Assembly: GCA_019614645.1 (NCBI GenBank) | Contig: JABWDB010000007.1 | Span: forward strand, 6,585,501-6,649,500 | Direction: 5' to 3' | From: Stratiolaelaps scimitus | Taxonomy: Eukaryota > Arthropoda > Arachnida > Mesostigmata > Laelapidae | DNA: 64,000 nucleotides | Part shown: piece after piece, positions 25,443-39,019 of the stretch | How positions within the stretch are numbered: the stretch's first letter is position 1 | How the letters are laid out: each line of letters begins with the position of its first letter | Translations under genes and position numbers: made by a program | The notes under the pieces: model-generated | Told to the model about the DNA's origin: nothing | Databases searched by the model: none | Seen by the model: the letters and a program-made list of their open reading frames with translations, nothing else

Positions 25443-25474
25443 TGGCTGAGAGTTAACCCGAAAAAGTTTAGTCT
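25443..25474. repeat. 32-bp repeat flanked by TAGAGGGT
   Basis: It contains GGCTGAGAGTTAACCCG and AAAAAGTTTAGT, shared with 56928-56958 with one mismatch. TAGAGGGT lies directly on each side, though this octamer also occurs nearby. Confidence 0.6.
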
Positions 25475-28273
25475 TAGAGGGTAGGTGGGCAACAGAAACA
25501 TGGATCATTTAAAACGACAAAGTGAAAGAAACTCTGCTTGGGTACCCAATGTTATTTTATTATTAACAGTGAATTGTACTGTAGATACATACATATTTTT
25601 TCTATGCCGATATAAATAGCAAGAGGTGATTTACTTCGTTATTATTTGTTAGCTCATCAAACGAAGGCGTGCATACATCGAACGAAATGAAAACTGTTCT
25701 GATTCTTACGCTAGCACTGCGAAATACATATGGAATATAGTCCACATCAATAAAAATCTAGGATGCCCCAATGGGCCCATGTCGTCGTGACGATGCGGAT
25801 ACTCAATGAAGGCGGCGCCAAAGAGAGCGATATCAATAAACGGTGACGCCCTCGTTCTCATGTGGGTTACGCAAACCTCACCGACTCCAAGCGTACGTAC
25901 ATATATTGATTCTAAGGCACTGAAAGCCACCTAAAGGAATCTTGGAGTAAAAATAGACAGGTTATTATTATTTATATTATCGCTCGTTAAAAAGCTACGT
26001 GTTCGAAATGATTAGATCAGGCACTTCAAACAAGAGTAATTCATGACTCGCATTGCTTATGGATGCAAGACCGATTTCAACAAAACACTGTATATGACGA
26101 TTTCTTTCAAATACGATCTTATAATGATTTTTTTTAACGCTCAGTAAGCTGAACGATAATCCCAATTGCACTCAATTATAATTCACCACAATTTCTATCC
26201 TACCAAGAAGAGTACTTAATGTGCCATACAATCCAATGCAACTGCAATGGTATAAACAGTATCTCACACACGAATGTCGAAAAACAACATGATATTGTAT
26301 AAAGGGTGAAATATCTGGGTCGTATCCCATTGGTTGTCATTACGCACAAAAAATAATCGTGCTCACCACTCTCACTGATCGTATAATGCCGCTGCAATGT
26401 ACACGGCTGCAATTGATTCCATTTACATACGGTTGCCTCGGCAAGCGTAACGTAATTAAAGCTTCCTGATCGCAATGCAAAACACTGTATTTCGCGCGCC
26501 GACCACTTGGGAAGGTCCATGAAAAGGAGTCTAATTTCAGGATTAACTAATTAATTTCCACTCCGCTAGCTTGAATCCAGCGGCGACCTAAGCTCAAGCA
26601 TGGAATACCGGCACCCTCGATTCAATTGTGTGTGCTGCTACGGCGTGTGAATGCACACACTCTGTCGTTGGGCGAAATGGCCACTTTGAGGAGAGCGGTC
26701 TTAATTATGTGACAATTTTAACATCATTTGAAGTATAGAGGCAATCAAGCACGAAATCCGATGAGCTCATTAGCGTCACAGTGGCGTCGACTGTGCGATT
26801 CGTGCGCATAAATGAATGTACGAAGTTATCATGAATTATTATCAGCATATGATTGTTGTTATTCTTATCGTTATCCGTTCGGAGGGACAGCTTGGGGGAT
26901 CATCCGATTAAACATGCATATTCTGCCTATTTGGTCAATGGTTTTAAACAAGACGATAAAAAATAACAAGACGATAGCATCGATATTGTCATACTTTCCA
27001 TTGTCTTCACACGCCTATTATGTGTAGGTGTGAGGTCTTAGGCATCACTTGCAACAATTGATGATGATATGAAAACCTTATTTTATATTATCGGGAAACC
27101 CTCAAATCGATCTCAGAGTGACATCCGTGGCGCGTCACGCAGACAGCCACCAGTTATCGAGGGTTGTGCAAGACCGTGTTACGGCTGGTAGATGTTACTA
27201 ATATTATATACATATAATGTTCGGGCTGTAATTTACGATTTGGGTGATTAGACTCACCTCGATGCGTTCGAGCACATTTTGACTAAGAGTATATTTAGTA
27301 TTTAATTTCTCTGACGTCCAAGATGATTGGGGAATGTGATTACGCGGGAGGTCTTCTTTCGTGGGCTTTGCCTAAGGTGCTTAATATTCAATTCGATTAA
27401 ATGCTCCTTTATTGACTAAAAGGAGTGATGGTGAGAGATGTCGCAGAATGTTAGCTGGCAGAATGTTAGTTGAAAAACTATTGTATTATTATAAAGGAGA
27501 AGACTCGAGTTAGACCAACTAGAGTTCCTCTCCGTGTAACGTCTCGATGCCCTCCAGGAAACCATGTTATTAAATTTTTCGGTCCGACTCGACGGTTTTT
27601 GCACAAATAGTGGACTAGCCACTCCGCAACCGATTTGGGCTAATGTCAAACATTTCGTTTAATCCCCAGTAAATTCTAATGTCTGCAGAGTCGTGCAGCT
27701 AGCTTATGGAGGGGAGAGGTGCAGGTTTTTGCGAGATATCGTAGTGTTTGCTAACTCGCCTCAGCGTGTACTCTATAAAGTACTTCAAGGTGTTTCTTTA
27801 GATAAGATCTCCAAGCAATGGAACAGTACAGATATTTAGGAATAACTAGACTCTTATAGAGAGTTGTGTAGGATTCGGGTTTTTGACAATGAAGCACTTA
27901 AAAAGGTATTCCAGATTAGTGAGACCGAATGGAGTATTTTAGTCACGTTAAGACAGAAGCCCACTGTGGTGGGTGGGTGTGTCGGTAACGCCAGGATCGC
28001 GCGCATAGAACGCTAGATTTGATTTTTTGAGTGTCCGTTGCGACAAGAGACGTCTCACGTTTACTTAATACAGTCGCTCTATCGGGTTTTGCAGTTCATA
28101 TTATCGCAAACAAACGATTTCGTGGTCTTGTTCCTGTTAATGCTAGTTATGCTCTATCAAGCAATCGCTATTAATGATATGCGACGTTGTTCTATTCGAA
28201 TGTGGTCATTCGCAAGCGGCAAGAAAGAAGCGGAAACTTTCCGTTTGAAACAACAAAACACCCCCTATGTACG

Positions 28274-28299
28274 TATATATATATATATATATATATATA
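28274..28299. repeat. (TA)n microsatellite
   Basis: About 13 TA units. The longest open frame of the window reads through it as Tyr-Ile repeats. Confidence 0.93.
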
Positions 28300-30938
28300 C
28301 CTCTGGACATACAAAACCGCCCACTACATGTTCACACCGCCTCTTATCGACTGCTCGCCTGAGCACAGGCCCCAGACGAGCATGCTCTGATCGCTATGCA
28401 TTTCCTCAATTTTATCATGTATTTGTATACGATGCTTCTGCGGGCTGCCTCTTATTTTGCGACCGAGTCGTGGGGCAGCGGTTGCGCTGCTCGTGGTCAA
28501 CTTTAATAAGAGGACACGTCCGCCCGGATCGCCCTAATCTGTGCCTCACAGAGCCGGGGCTAGTCTTGCCGACCACTAATATACGACTGGGCACAAACAG
28601 CCAAGCGGGTGGGCGTTATAGCCATCCAGTGCCACCACAAAGGGGGGTGGGTGGGGGGCCCCAAGTACGCGGAAGGTCTCCCTTCGCCCAGCGTCTCTTT
28701 GCCTTCGTCCTGGTCAGCGCGAACCCGCAAGCTGCTACGGATTCGCAAGGGTTAAGTGCTCCGTGCTTCGAAACACCCTCCTTCGCTGTTCTGAGTTGGC
28801 TGATACCTCCTTCCTATTACCTCTCCATTGGTCGCCCGTCGTGGTTTTACCCTATTAGCTTATCGTGCGCTCGATGTCTCGCCCACCTCGACTCACCTCT
28901 GTCTCAGCCAGCAGCTGAACAGTTGAAGCAGGTGTAACAGCAGCCGCCGCCGCCACCGCAGCAGGAGCAGAACCAGATTGGTTGAACCGTACGCGACCGT
29001 CGCTCGCAGTCAGCCTGTCCATCACCCATTGGACTGGACCATCCGTCATTCTGCTAATTTGCACCATCTAGCGCGATCATTTTTCCAGTTTTCCGGCTCG
29101 TTTTTCCCTCGTACTATTTTACTGCCTTCGTCCTGTCTGTCACCCATCTACGTCTGGACAGCTCGCGACCCCCAAAACCGGCCTTCCTATCGTTCAACTC
29201 ACTTACTCTTGCGTATTGAGTTTGGGGGTCCCACACGCACACGGGGGCTTTCTCTTACTCGATACCTCTCACTGATTGAGGAATATTTTCTGCCGTCTCA
29301 TCAACTCTGGGAAAGCTGGTAGGCCGCATAGTCGAGATATGAACCGTGCACGCAGATGGAACATGGCGATGTTAACGTGAAGTGATGGTATTCGGTGCAG
29401 CCAGCAAACGCTAACATCAAAGGTCTTGAAAGCTTTACAAAGTCATTATATCCATTATGAAAGTAAGTGGTTTGATCTATTAGATATATGAACTGTTAGG
29501 CAGTTGTTCGCTGTGTCTTTACATTGAACGCAAGTTCAATATTAAGGCACAGCGAACACGCGGAGATGTATAATAGCTTAAGCTTGCTAGGGCCCTAGGT
29601 CTTGATGCTTGCTGGAGCAGGACATTTTTCTGCTTGATTTAATATGTCCAGCTCCCATAGTGCCCCTGATAGACCCGCTGGCCGTCGCACAGTAGAGATC
29701 ACTTAGACACACTCGTACACTTGAGGCAGTAAAGAGATATACACAGCACGTCACGTGGTGTGAGTTTGGAAATACGAAATTGAATATTGTTTGTCGAACG
29801 CCTCAAGGCTCTCAGCGCCGACTAGAAACACGAGACTGATGAGCAAATTTGTCCTCAATTACGAGTTACAGGTCCGCAACCGCTTGGGGCTGAGGATCCG
29901 GCTACATTTAATCAGAGCACAAAATATGTGGTATTAACATGCGGCCACGTTCAGGGAAACTTCTTCTCCGTAGGCTATATGCAATGGCCGTTACATCGGC
30001 TACCATTTTTATAATCGGCTACATCAAGACCCAGGACGTGTCGCGTATGGGCCGTGGACTGGTGTCGCTAATAGATGAGTTCGAAAATACTTTAGGATAA
30101 CAGAAATTTCCACCAGTTTGGTGACCTAGAGGTGGTAGACGAGCCCAAAAACGTTCATCTTCCGGTGTGTATGTTGACAGCGCACGGGTCCAAGTAAGAG
30201 CTCTTGAAAACGTTAACCGATGCAGAAAACCATATGCCGGTGCAGCTCCTCGCCATATTAATTATATACCGAAGAAATCCAATGCTGCCAATGTATATAT
30301 ATATATATATATATGCTGGACTAAGAAAACATGACGACTATAGGTGTGTTCAAAGGCAGTTTGCGACCAAGAACTAAGAATGGAGAGCAATAAACGAGTC
30401 CCAACACATACGTTCTGATCTGAAGACAAACACGTGTGTAAAAATCATTTTCACATATGTGTAACAACAGTATTACCCCGTATTTCGATTTCACATTCGA
30501 CGGATGAGGACCGATTTAATACAGTATGGATTTGCACGGCATATGCTGCCATTCCGCAATATGACTGTCTGCAATTTCTCCTCAACGCATTATAGGCTAC
30601 TCTAAGGACAGAGTTTACAATAATCCTGGAAAATTTTGCGCCGCTTTAGTGTCCTTGATTCATCCTCAGGAATGGGAGTTGGGTGCTACGAGAGTTTGTT
30701 TGTGTTCCGCCTGAACACTGTATTGTATTACATACGCATTGACCTTGTCCCTGTAGTACGTATACATATGTTGTGTATATGGGAGCAGAAGCCACCCGCC
30801 GTGGCCGCCACGATTTTTCTCGTCCGTCATAGGAGGTTTTTCACGATTCGAAAATGCGGCTAGTAGAGAGCGAGCAATCTTGAGTTGATTTGCGACGGAT
30901 CGAGGAGTAACGTCGTCTCGGACAGCCAACCCATAACA

Positions 30939-30957
30939 CCACACACACACACACACA
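30939..30957. repeat. (AC)n microsatellite
   Basis: About nine AC units at the edge of a GC-rich block. Confidence 0.9.
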
Positions 30958-30999
30958 TATACATGGATACATACAAGCGCCAGGAACTGCTGTGGCTGA

Positions 31000-31930
31000 G
31001 TTGCACAGTGGAGCCGCCTGCTCGCCGCGAGGATGCGTTGAATACGGAACGATCGTTTTGCTCGCCGTGGCCGTAGCGCGTCCTGTGTTGTCCTGTCTCT
31101 GCCGCACGCCCCTATCCCCCTGCGTGCAGCTCCTGCGAGCCCCAGACCCGGTCAAACCCTTCCTATTTTTGTTTCTCGGCCGCTCCCCCCCCTAGTCTAG
31201 CTTGAATGCGGCACAACGAGACGCCACGGATCGGCACACACTCGCAGACGCAGCAGTATTATACGATAGAATCCATGCCGACGTCTTTCGTCTCGTTCTG
31301 CCAACTACCCCGCAAACCAAGGCAGGCCTTCTTCTTTTGGCCTGCCGAGTTGTTGTACTCGGCCGCCACGACCACGTACGACCAATGGGCGAGTCGTGAA
31401 GCCGTAGGGCAAAGCAAGCGATGCGTGTAGTCGTGTAGTCTCGCCGCTGCTGCTGCTGCTGCCGCTGTTGGTAGCCCAGCCGAGCCTAGCTAGCGTGGCG
31501 GGGTTTGCAGGCTTCGTGTATGTGATCAACGGCGCAAAAAAAAAAAGAGAGAGAAATGTGGAGGGCGGGGTGGGGGTCTTGGCGAGGTGGTCCATGCTAC
31601 TCGTGGTGACTGACTACATGGGACCACAGAGTACGTGCTGGCGGGAGACTTCCGACGGCGCCAGCGACGGCGGCAAGACGCTCGACCACAGCCACCATCA
31701 CCTATTCATGCCCAGGACAGGCCCAATTCATGCTGGCAGCAGCGACGTCAGTATGGAACAGACTCGTCATTCGCTTCGCACTACCCGGTGGCAAGATACA
31801 AGCCTGGCCGGGGGGGGGGGGGGGGTTCGAGGGTCGAATACGAGCGTGAGAAAGAGAAATAGGCAGATCCGAGGACATCCTTTAGGCGACATGTGTGCAC
31901 CCGTACCCGGGTGTATATATATATATATAT
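31000..31930. other. GC-rich low-complexity block
   Basis: CpG-rich DNA with a (CTG)n run near 31446, poly-A near 31536 and a run of about 16 G near 31811, ending in a compound (TA)n-(GA)n repeat. Several frames are open on both strands and none shows a domain. It resembles the 11.6-14.3 kb block. Confidence 0.4.
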
Positions 31931-31947
31931 ATAAAGAGAGAGAGATA
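31913..31947. repeat. Compound (TA)n-(GA)n microsatellite
   Basis: About ten TA units followed by AAAGAGAGAGAGA. Confidence 0.9.
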
Positions 31948-33235
31948 GTTAGATATAGGTTGCTGTAATACACTGATGTGCAAGGCTGCTTGTCGAATGC
32001 TCAGTGGATCATGTTGAGTCTGCTTTGCTCGATGTCTGCCTGCAGGACAAGTTGTCCATAGCTTCATCATCTCCCATCATATCATATATGCTCCTATGAT
32101 CATTGCACTTGTCCTGTTTGTGTCGCTTGCCTTTTGGCCTCCTGTTCTCCGCCCGCTTCGCCCTTTCTTCCTTCGTTTACTTGCCATTCGTAGTCGCGTT
32201 ACTTGAGTCGGTTGTAGCCGGCTGTAGGCATAGCGGAACCGCGCGTTGCTTATTCGGATCTCGTCGAGCATCGCGGTACGATCAACGGCATCCGAGTTCG
32301 GCCTTTCTTTGTGACTGCCACGACAGCAGCCACTCACACTGTTTAGGGTTGGATCAGTGCAAACCCGCTCCCGTTTAGTGCTCGGTCAGCTCGCAGGAAA
32401 CAGCGGTACGAGGTCCTCCACCCTTTTGCACACGGCAGGCCTTTGCTTAGAGCAATCACAACCACAATGAGGCGTGCCTACTATATAAGTACTAGCGCTG
32501 TCAACTTCGTCGACATATGCAGATGTTGCGTGTGAATGAATAACGGAATCCTACGGAGCTTTTCCAAATGATACCAATTATCCGAAATTTCATCATTCAC
32601 GACATAATGAATGACAACGTACGTTTTGCTTAGTATCGCCGTGCACACCTCCTTCACGTGTAACACGTCTTTGGAACATTTCCAATCTCCTTGGATGGAA
32701 CTAGCAGCCAGTGTTCTGACGCTTACTAGACGGCAGGACGTCTCTGACCTCCATATCAGTGCCGCATTAATAAAATGTATTCATGCGGCACACTGTTATC
32801 GTAGGGCAGTGATTTCCGGTATGCATTTTGCCAACGCACAAGATATAATCAGGCGTACTTTCCTTGCCGCCAGTGCCATTGAAAGTCTATGCAACTTTTG
32901 AATCGAGGGCTCAGCTGGAAGCTCGTATCGGCTGATGCCGGCGGCTCACGCAGCTGGATCAGAGACGGATTTAGAGCCAGCAAACATTGTTGGTTAAAGG
33001 AACGCGCCAAATGAAGGATCGCGGGATCAAGGTCAACCACAAGGTCAGAACTGGTTGTGCTGATTGACGTGAGAACGTACAGTACTGCTCCCATTAATTA
33101 TGCATCCAATATAATGTAATGTCAACAATGAACGCTTCGCTTCAAATGCTGTTCAAACATCAAACTCTGTTCGAATGACCGCCCGCCGGCGTAATTGGGC
33201 TTTGCACCCGGCTAATTATCAGAACGGAACGAAAG

Positions 33236-33254
33236 GGAGAGAGAGAGAGAGAGA
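33236..33254. repeat. (GA)n microsatellite
   Basis: About nine GA units in the exon 6 to exon 7 intron. Confidence 0.9.
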
Positions 33255-33897
33255 TTGCTGCTTGAAAACTTAAATTTAAATTTGTTCACAAAACGTTGCC
33301 TCGCTATGGTTGCTTCAAAGCGCTTGCTTGAGACGCATTTTTATATGCGAAGTAGACGGTTTCCATTGCGAATAGAGCGGGTATCAATCTATTGAACACA
33401 GGCGTTATTTTCATCGATACAAGCTGAGAGTGGATATCTGCTAGTGATGGCTGTGGGCGTTGAACGAAGCCGTCTCCTTCAGATCGTCGAACGGCGAACA
33501 GGTCTTCGAGGTGATGAATTTCGAAGAAATTGCCATTACAAATGTCATTTCCTGTCTCGTTGCCGACTCGAGCTGCCCTCGCAAGATATCTCTCAACTAC
33601 TTCCGGCAGCTTCCCAAAAGCCTAATGCAAGTGTGTCCTGGCTGACCGAGAATACTCACTACAATATTGTGAGACGGCATTTGCGTCGCGGCTTGTTACA
33701 GCAATCGATTTTTGGCGCCTCTCACGTGTGCCTCACTTACCAGCATCTCAGCTAGATAAACATCTTCAAGAACCAACCGAGACCAATGAGCAGTTCGAAC
33801 TCTCCACAGGCACGCGAGGTTAAATATGCAAAATGAATCGTAACCCTACGGCGGTTTGCTCAACTTCAACATGAACATCGACCTTAGACCTGCGTGA

Positions 33898-33955
33898 GTT
33901 TCCGAACACCCTGTGTATGGCTGACGAACACATTTCCGAACACCCTTTGTATACG
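33898..33955. repeat. 21-base direct repeat beside the exon 6 donor
   Basis: TTTCCGAACACCCTGTGTAT and TTTCCGAACACCCTTTGTAT lie 37 bp apart. The second ends two or three bases from the donor region of exon 6. Confidence 0.85.
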
Positions 33956-33958
33956 CAC

Positions 33959-34048
33959 CTGGTGGACAGTGGCATCGTCGTCCGGCTCAATCATTAGCAG
34001 TGTGGCGTTCGATTCGCGACAAATCGCAACTGCAGTACTCCACGACAC
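33959..34048 (-). CDS. Exon 6: CTLD2 first helix
   Basis: A 90-bp exon, phase 0 on both sides, with acceptor TATGTCAG and donor CAG|GTGCGT. It encodes VSWSTAVAICRESNATLLMI followed by EPDDDATVHQ, the classic W..A...C...ga.Ll.i first-helix pattern of a C-type lectin-like domain. The cysteine pairs with the last cysteine of the domain in family structures. NAT is a possible glycosylation site. The upstream intron carries a (GA)n and an ATTA repeat close to the acceptor. A 21-base near-duplicate lies just past the donor (see findings). Confidence 0.9.
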
Positions 34049-35259
34049 CTGACATAAAACCGGAGAAGACAAAGAGAGAGAGAGAAGAATTAACAAATTA
34101 ATTAATTAATTAACCACAATTACGACATATTACTGCTGCGCACATATAAAGCCTGTTGAGTTTTATACCTCGTTAAAAACTCTGTGTTAAAAGCGTAGGC
34201 ACCAAGCGTACATGCATTAAAGAACATGCCATTCGGCACATGTGATTTCGCTCCAGCCTAAATAGATAGTAGCTGTATGATCGCTAAATATGCCGGCCAA
34301 CAACGCCGCCTACTGATATAGACGATTAGGCCACGTGATTTGCCCCGTGATCCAGGACCAATTGCGCGCGGATCACTGATAAGGGAGTGCTTCATACTTC
34401 AGGCAATAAAAAACGGCTGTCGGGGAGGCACTCGTGATCCTATCTTACGGCTGATCGAGCTGCTCATTGTTCGCTTGCAGTGCCTTCAGACGAAGTGTCT
34501 TCTCGCGCAAGCCGGCGCGGCGCGCGCCATCGTCCTTACACCATCATTACCGCCGTCACACCGACAGGCACAACAACACACATGTTGTCAGCCAATCAAA
34601 CGACGCTGCGCGTAGTCGAACTCAACTTAGCAGGCGGGACACAGACGACCAGGCGCCGTCGCGTGCCCTTCGAACCGCAAGTTCGATTGGGATGGCAGCG
34701 CACCGCTCGATAGCGGATGGCCGCCCCCCCCCACTGCTGCCGATTGGAATGGTTGGGGCTTGAAAAACGGCGATCGCGCTGCGACAAACGTCCGGGTGAA
34801 AGCGCCCTTCGAGCGGATATGCTGATGAGATGAATGGACTCACTGATGCTTTAAAAGCCTCGGAGCCGATTAAGCGGCGAGCATTTGAAAAGTTCAATAG
34901 CATTCATTCAAATGTATCTCGGATTCACTCACACGGTACTATTTACCATCTATTTGCAAAGTGCCGGAATCGCTAATGCTATGATGATACTAACGAATGC
35001 TTAATCAGCCACCCAATAGCTCAACATACGATTGAACAAAATGCCACTTATCAAACTATCAGCGAAGTGAAAATATCGAAACAGAAGTGCTAATGCAGTC
35101 GCGATGAAGGTTCAAGAGAATTGCTTCGTAATAATTCGTAACTTTTTGCACCAACGAAAAAAAATACGATTCGACAAGATCCGAGGTATATTAATACGGT
35201 CGACATATGATTTTTAAGAAACGAGTTAAGAGCAAAGAACGTGCCACAATGTATCATAC
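34049..35259 (-). other. Intron between exons 5 and 6
   Basis: 1.2 kb. It has (GA)n and an ATTA repeat at 34072-34113 close to the exon 6 acceptor, and a GC-richer stretch at 34.4-34.8 kb. No other feature is seen. Confidence 0.75.
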
Positions 35260-35354
35260 CTGAGGCATGCCACCCACAAGGTAGCAGTGTCCTCCATGGA
35301 AACGGTAGTCTGCAGACTCGCATCGGCGTTCCGGATGTCCGCCCAGATCTTCAT
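35260..35354 (-). CDS. Exon 5: CTLD2 start
   Basis: A 95-bp exon, acceptor AATTGCAG and donor CAG|GTATGA. It starts with two bases that complete an aspartate codon begun by exon 4, and ends in phase 0. Residues read EDLGGHPERRCESADYRF and then HGGHCYLVGGMPQ. This is the start of a long-form CTLD: an extra N-terminal cysteine, then the C-Y pair that opens the domain. It is too short for a standard ORF scan. Its assignment rests on the splice sites, the exact phase match on both sides and the peptide. Confidence 0.87.
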
Positions 35355-38300
35355 CTGCAATTTGAAAATGCGTTCGAACGTGGCCATATATAATTCTGCC
35401 TTGCTGGAAATATCTTCGCAACTACGAACGGGTTACGTTGCAAAAGTTAGACAGTTGAACTCATCCTTACTTACCCTCACGTACGATCACGTATAACACA
35501 TAGCTATACAACCGATGGGCAGCGAGACAATGTCAAATAAATTGTATCTGATGTCGGTTTGAGGCTCAACAGCTTCTTGACAAGATCCATTCGTTGATTG
35601 TATACAAGCAACAGATCGCTAAGAATAGCGTTTTCTGTCAAGCTTCAGTCATGACAACTCCTCGTAATATTTTGATCACTGTGTGTTATGTTCAACAGTG
35701 TTCGGCTAACATATCTCCCACCACCAGCCTATTCTACAGACCTGTTCATTTGACGGATAAACCGTTTCTTCGAATGGATACATTACGCCGGGAAGGGATC
35801 TAGGTCACGAACTGCTATACGCAGAAACGATGTCGAAAAGGCGGATTCCTTCATGGACTAGCACAGGACAAAGATCGCTGGCTCATCAGAGAATATAGAC
35901 CCAACGAGAAACTCATAGTTCGTAAGGGGGCAGATACTTTTGGTAAAGTGTTCACACATTTGCTCCTTCAAAGATATGTCTAAAGGAGAGGGAAAATCGA
36001 AATTTCTTCAACCTCCAAACACTATTGCAACCGCCCAACGGGTGACCAGATGAGAACGTGTTCGAATCGGGCCGTTGTGAAACGGGTCAATTTGAGACTA
36101 GCTATGTTTTGATGGGTAATACCCGACTTCCACTTACAGGCCGAATTTATGCAACAGTTATGAAAACGCGACTGTTTTACGATGGTTTTTGTTCTATATG
36201 GCTGCCATTCGTTTGCTCATTCTATATATCATGTCGTGCGTAATGTCGCTCGTAACAGATCACTGATACAAGGAACAGACCAAGCTAGTTTGGAGCAGCC
36301 TCACACGGGATCACATTCAAATTACGGAGTGGCAAAGGACGTGTGATATGTGAACTTGACGTTTTGTGATTTTTTCAGTACAAGGTAAGCAAAGTTGACA
36401 AACTTCATTAATAAACATACAATACCCCTACATTGATGCAAATGTGTTCTTGCAAATGTGAGCCATAGAGCTGGCGGTTGCCAGTCCACCTCGACGTTGT
36501 CTCTGCACCAATCTAGTTCTTTGAAATTAATCTACCTAATTCCATTGGAATATGCAGTATTCTGAGTGACACATGGTCCTGACAGGTGTCGTGTCTCGCA
36601 GGACTTTCCTGTACCAGTAGATATGACTGGGATCAATCGAATTAATGCCTCCAGGATTTTACTTGTGGATGAACAGCAGAGGGCAATATCCTAAAGAATC
36701 TTCTAAATAATTCTATCTGGCACACGGCTTTTGTTAAATTGTTATTCAGACTCGCTGAATAAGACACCTGTTGCAGATAGTTCGCTCTCTGTAGGGTGGT
36801 CGAACTTTGTTCTTAAACTTACTACAACGAAGTAAGAATACATGCGCCCCCAAGTTGAAAGTTCACTAGACTGCACCGAGAAGTTCATACAAGTTGGACA
36901 AGTTAGTGCATAATTACACCAGGAATAAATTATTACCTTACTGCCTCAGCTACATTAGGCTTTAGAATACAGAAAATAAGACAATATGCAGGTCGCAGTA
37001 GGATGATCGAGAAGGATGTTCGGTACCCCACATTTCGCGTACATTTTGTTCAACTTAACATAAGCCATCGGTCTTCTCCTCGGAACACAATATGCATGCC
37101 TCCCTATGGTTTCCTTTGTAATACACAAGAGGCGTATGCACAAACGGAACGTATTTCGTAGCAGTCTTTCGCACAATTTGCTGACAGACGCCGAAAGCCA
37201 ATACTTGTTCAGATAGTGCACAGTCCACTCCAGCTATCCCGTTCGTGCTGCTCGGGGCTCGCGGTTGGCGGACGACTCCGCACGGATTTTGCACCGATAA
37301 AGTAATGGCGAAAGAGTGGTAACTGAATATGCGTGAAGGGATAGGGATCCTGATCAGCCAACGAGAGCAACGACGCCAACGATCGCCCTCCGTCGAACGG
37401 CCCTACACGGGAGGCGAATGAGAGGTGTGAAAATAATCGCAGATAGACTAGCGACCATTCGATAATTGGCGGAGAGACATCCACCAGCTAGCCTCTCCTC
37501 AAAGGCGCATAGGTTTTCTGATCTTCATGTACCTATGTGGATGAAAATCCGGCCACGCAGGAGTAGCTATGTCCGAACTCAGCAGCGTTTGAGGGACACG
37601 AAGGGCGCGGATGATGATATAGGCAGAGGAACAAAAGGGTAGACAGAGCGTGATGGACAAGGGAAAACAAAATATATCATTTGAGGGCGCGGCGCGGAAA
37701 TCGGGACTATCCAGGTCATCGTCCGTAGAATATTCTTTCACTTTCTCCAGGGGAACTTGTGGATCCCGGTGAGCGGCACGGTCAGTCATATGATCTCGCA
37801 AGGCCAATCGTCCTATCCCGTCTTTAGCACAGGCGGTAACCATTCCCGCTACTATATGTAAAGAGGAACGGGTGCTGGAAGCCAGATGAGCTGCGAGACG
37901 GCTATCGGACGTCCTGGGGGCGAATGACGCACGCTTCTGCCGAATCGTTCTGGGGGTACACGGAAGGGAGCCTGCGGGTACATAACCCAAAGCCAGAAAG
38001 CGGTGAGGCAGGAAAGCGCGCGAACACCCGGTGTCGGGGGAGACGGCGCACCAAACTCAATTAAAACGTTCAACCAACAATTTTCCCCTGGGACAGACGG
38101 GAACGACGATGATAAATCAGCATGAAAGGCGGCGAGCGACTGTGCGAGCACTAAACGGCTCGATCACAATAGGGAGCATGAGAGTTATGAGGCGATCGCG
38201 ACATCAGCGGAGATCAGAGCGAACGAGTCAGAAGAAACGGTCATGAGCTAGAGCGGCGCAAAGGCAGAATGATCGATGGCGATATAACGAGAGATTAATA

Positions 38301-38396
38301 TAGTGATACAGTGAAACGGTGTAGTCTATGCGAGAACCGTACGAAGATTTGATTAGTGTACCGTTCACGTTTTTGCTACGCCAGCATCCAAATATA

Positions 38397-38418
38397 TTAT
38401 ATATATATATATATATAT
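38397..38418. repeat. (TA)n microsatellite
   Basis: About eleven TA units. Confidence 0.9.
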
Positions 38419-38789
38419 GACATCAGCAGAATGAAGAAGTAATCGGTGACGTCCAGCAAATGTGTCCAGCCAGAAGTGAGCATGGGCCTTCGTCTGTGGT
38501 GCGTAGAGAATTACAATGGAACAAGTCAAGCCTTGTTCGGATTGCAAACCCAACTATGGGGTTATTAAGTATCGAAGTACATATATTGTATGGTAGATAG
38601 ATATATGCGTTTGAAGATAATTTCCTCCTCTCAATACAACTATAGATATATAGGCCTGCTCTAAAACCGCGCATAAAAAATCCCGAAACCCATAAGCGTA
38701 GTGAATGGACGAATCGATCAGCAAAATCGCTCAATCCTGTTCACAGAGCGTTGACCTATCGCTAAAGATATTTGAAACAAAGACACATA

Positions 38790-38974
38790 GGTTGATCCGT
38801 GCCACCGGGGACAAGCGCCCAGGTTATTTCCTTCTGCAGCGCCTGTCCCTCGCTGTGAGGCAGAGAGGCAATGCCATCGCCTTCTTCGGGACATTGTCGA
38901 CCTCAGCCCCCCCATAATCCCTAGAAATAATTCCTAACTACTGTATGTTTGAATAAATCTTATGCATTATACGT
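38790..38974 (+). mobile_element. 5'-truncated LINE copy with target duplication
   Basis: 185 bp starting inside the ORF2 tail. It reads HRLIRATGDKR within the same conserved order as 17592-17885, then YFLLQRLSLAV and RGNAIAFFGTLSTSAPP with a stop, and an AT-rich 3' tail. AAAGACACATA lies on both sides (38779-38789 and 38975-38985). That is the expected result of target-primed reverse transcription with severe 5' truncation. The ORF2 end here has no internal stop, so it is younger than, or less decayed than, the 17-kb fragment. It lies antisense to the host gene. Confidence 0.85.
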
Positions 38975-39019
38975 AAAGACACATATGCCGTCATATAAAC
39001 GTCATATAAACACACATAC

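Larger units (their letters stand above)
25031..33958 (-). other. Intron between exons 6 and 7
   Basis: 8.9 kb. It holds a small repeat at 25443, TA tracts at 28274 and 30294, (AC)n at 30939 and a GC-rich block at 31.0-31.9 kb. The 299-codon plus-strand frame at 28038-28937 passes through a TA microsatellite and is not considered a gene. Confidence 0.7.
35355..39019 (-). other. Intron between exons 4 and 5
   Basis: 3.7 kb. It carries a moderately GC-rich stretch at 37.2-38.3 kb, a TA tract at 38397 and the truncated LINE at 38790. No exon could be supported. Confidence 0.75.

Noticed and set aside
28038..28937. Longest open frame of the window (299 codons, plus)
   Set aside because: It runs through a (TA)n microsatellite as Tyr-Ile repeats and shows no domain. 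The downstream part is GC-rich, where stops are rare.
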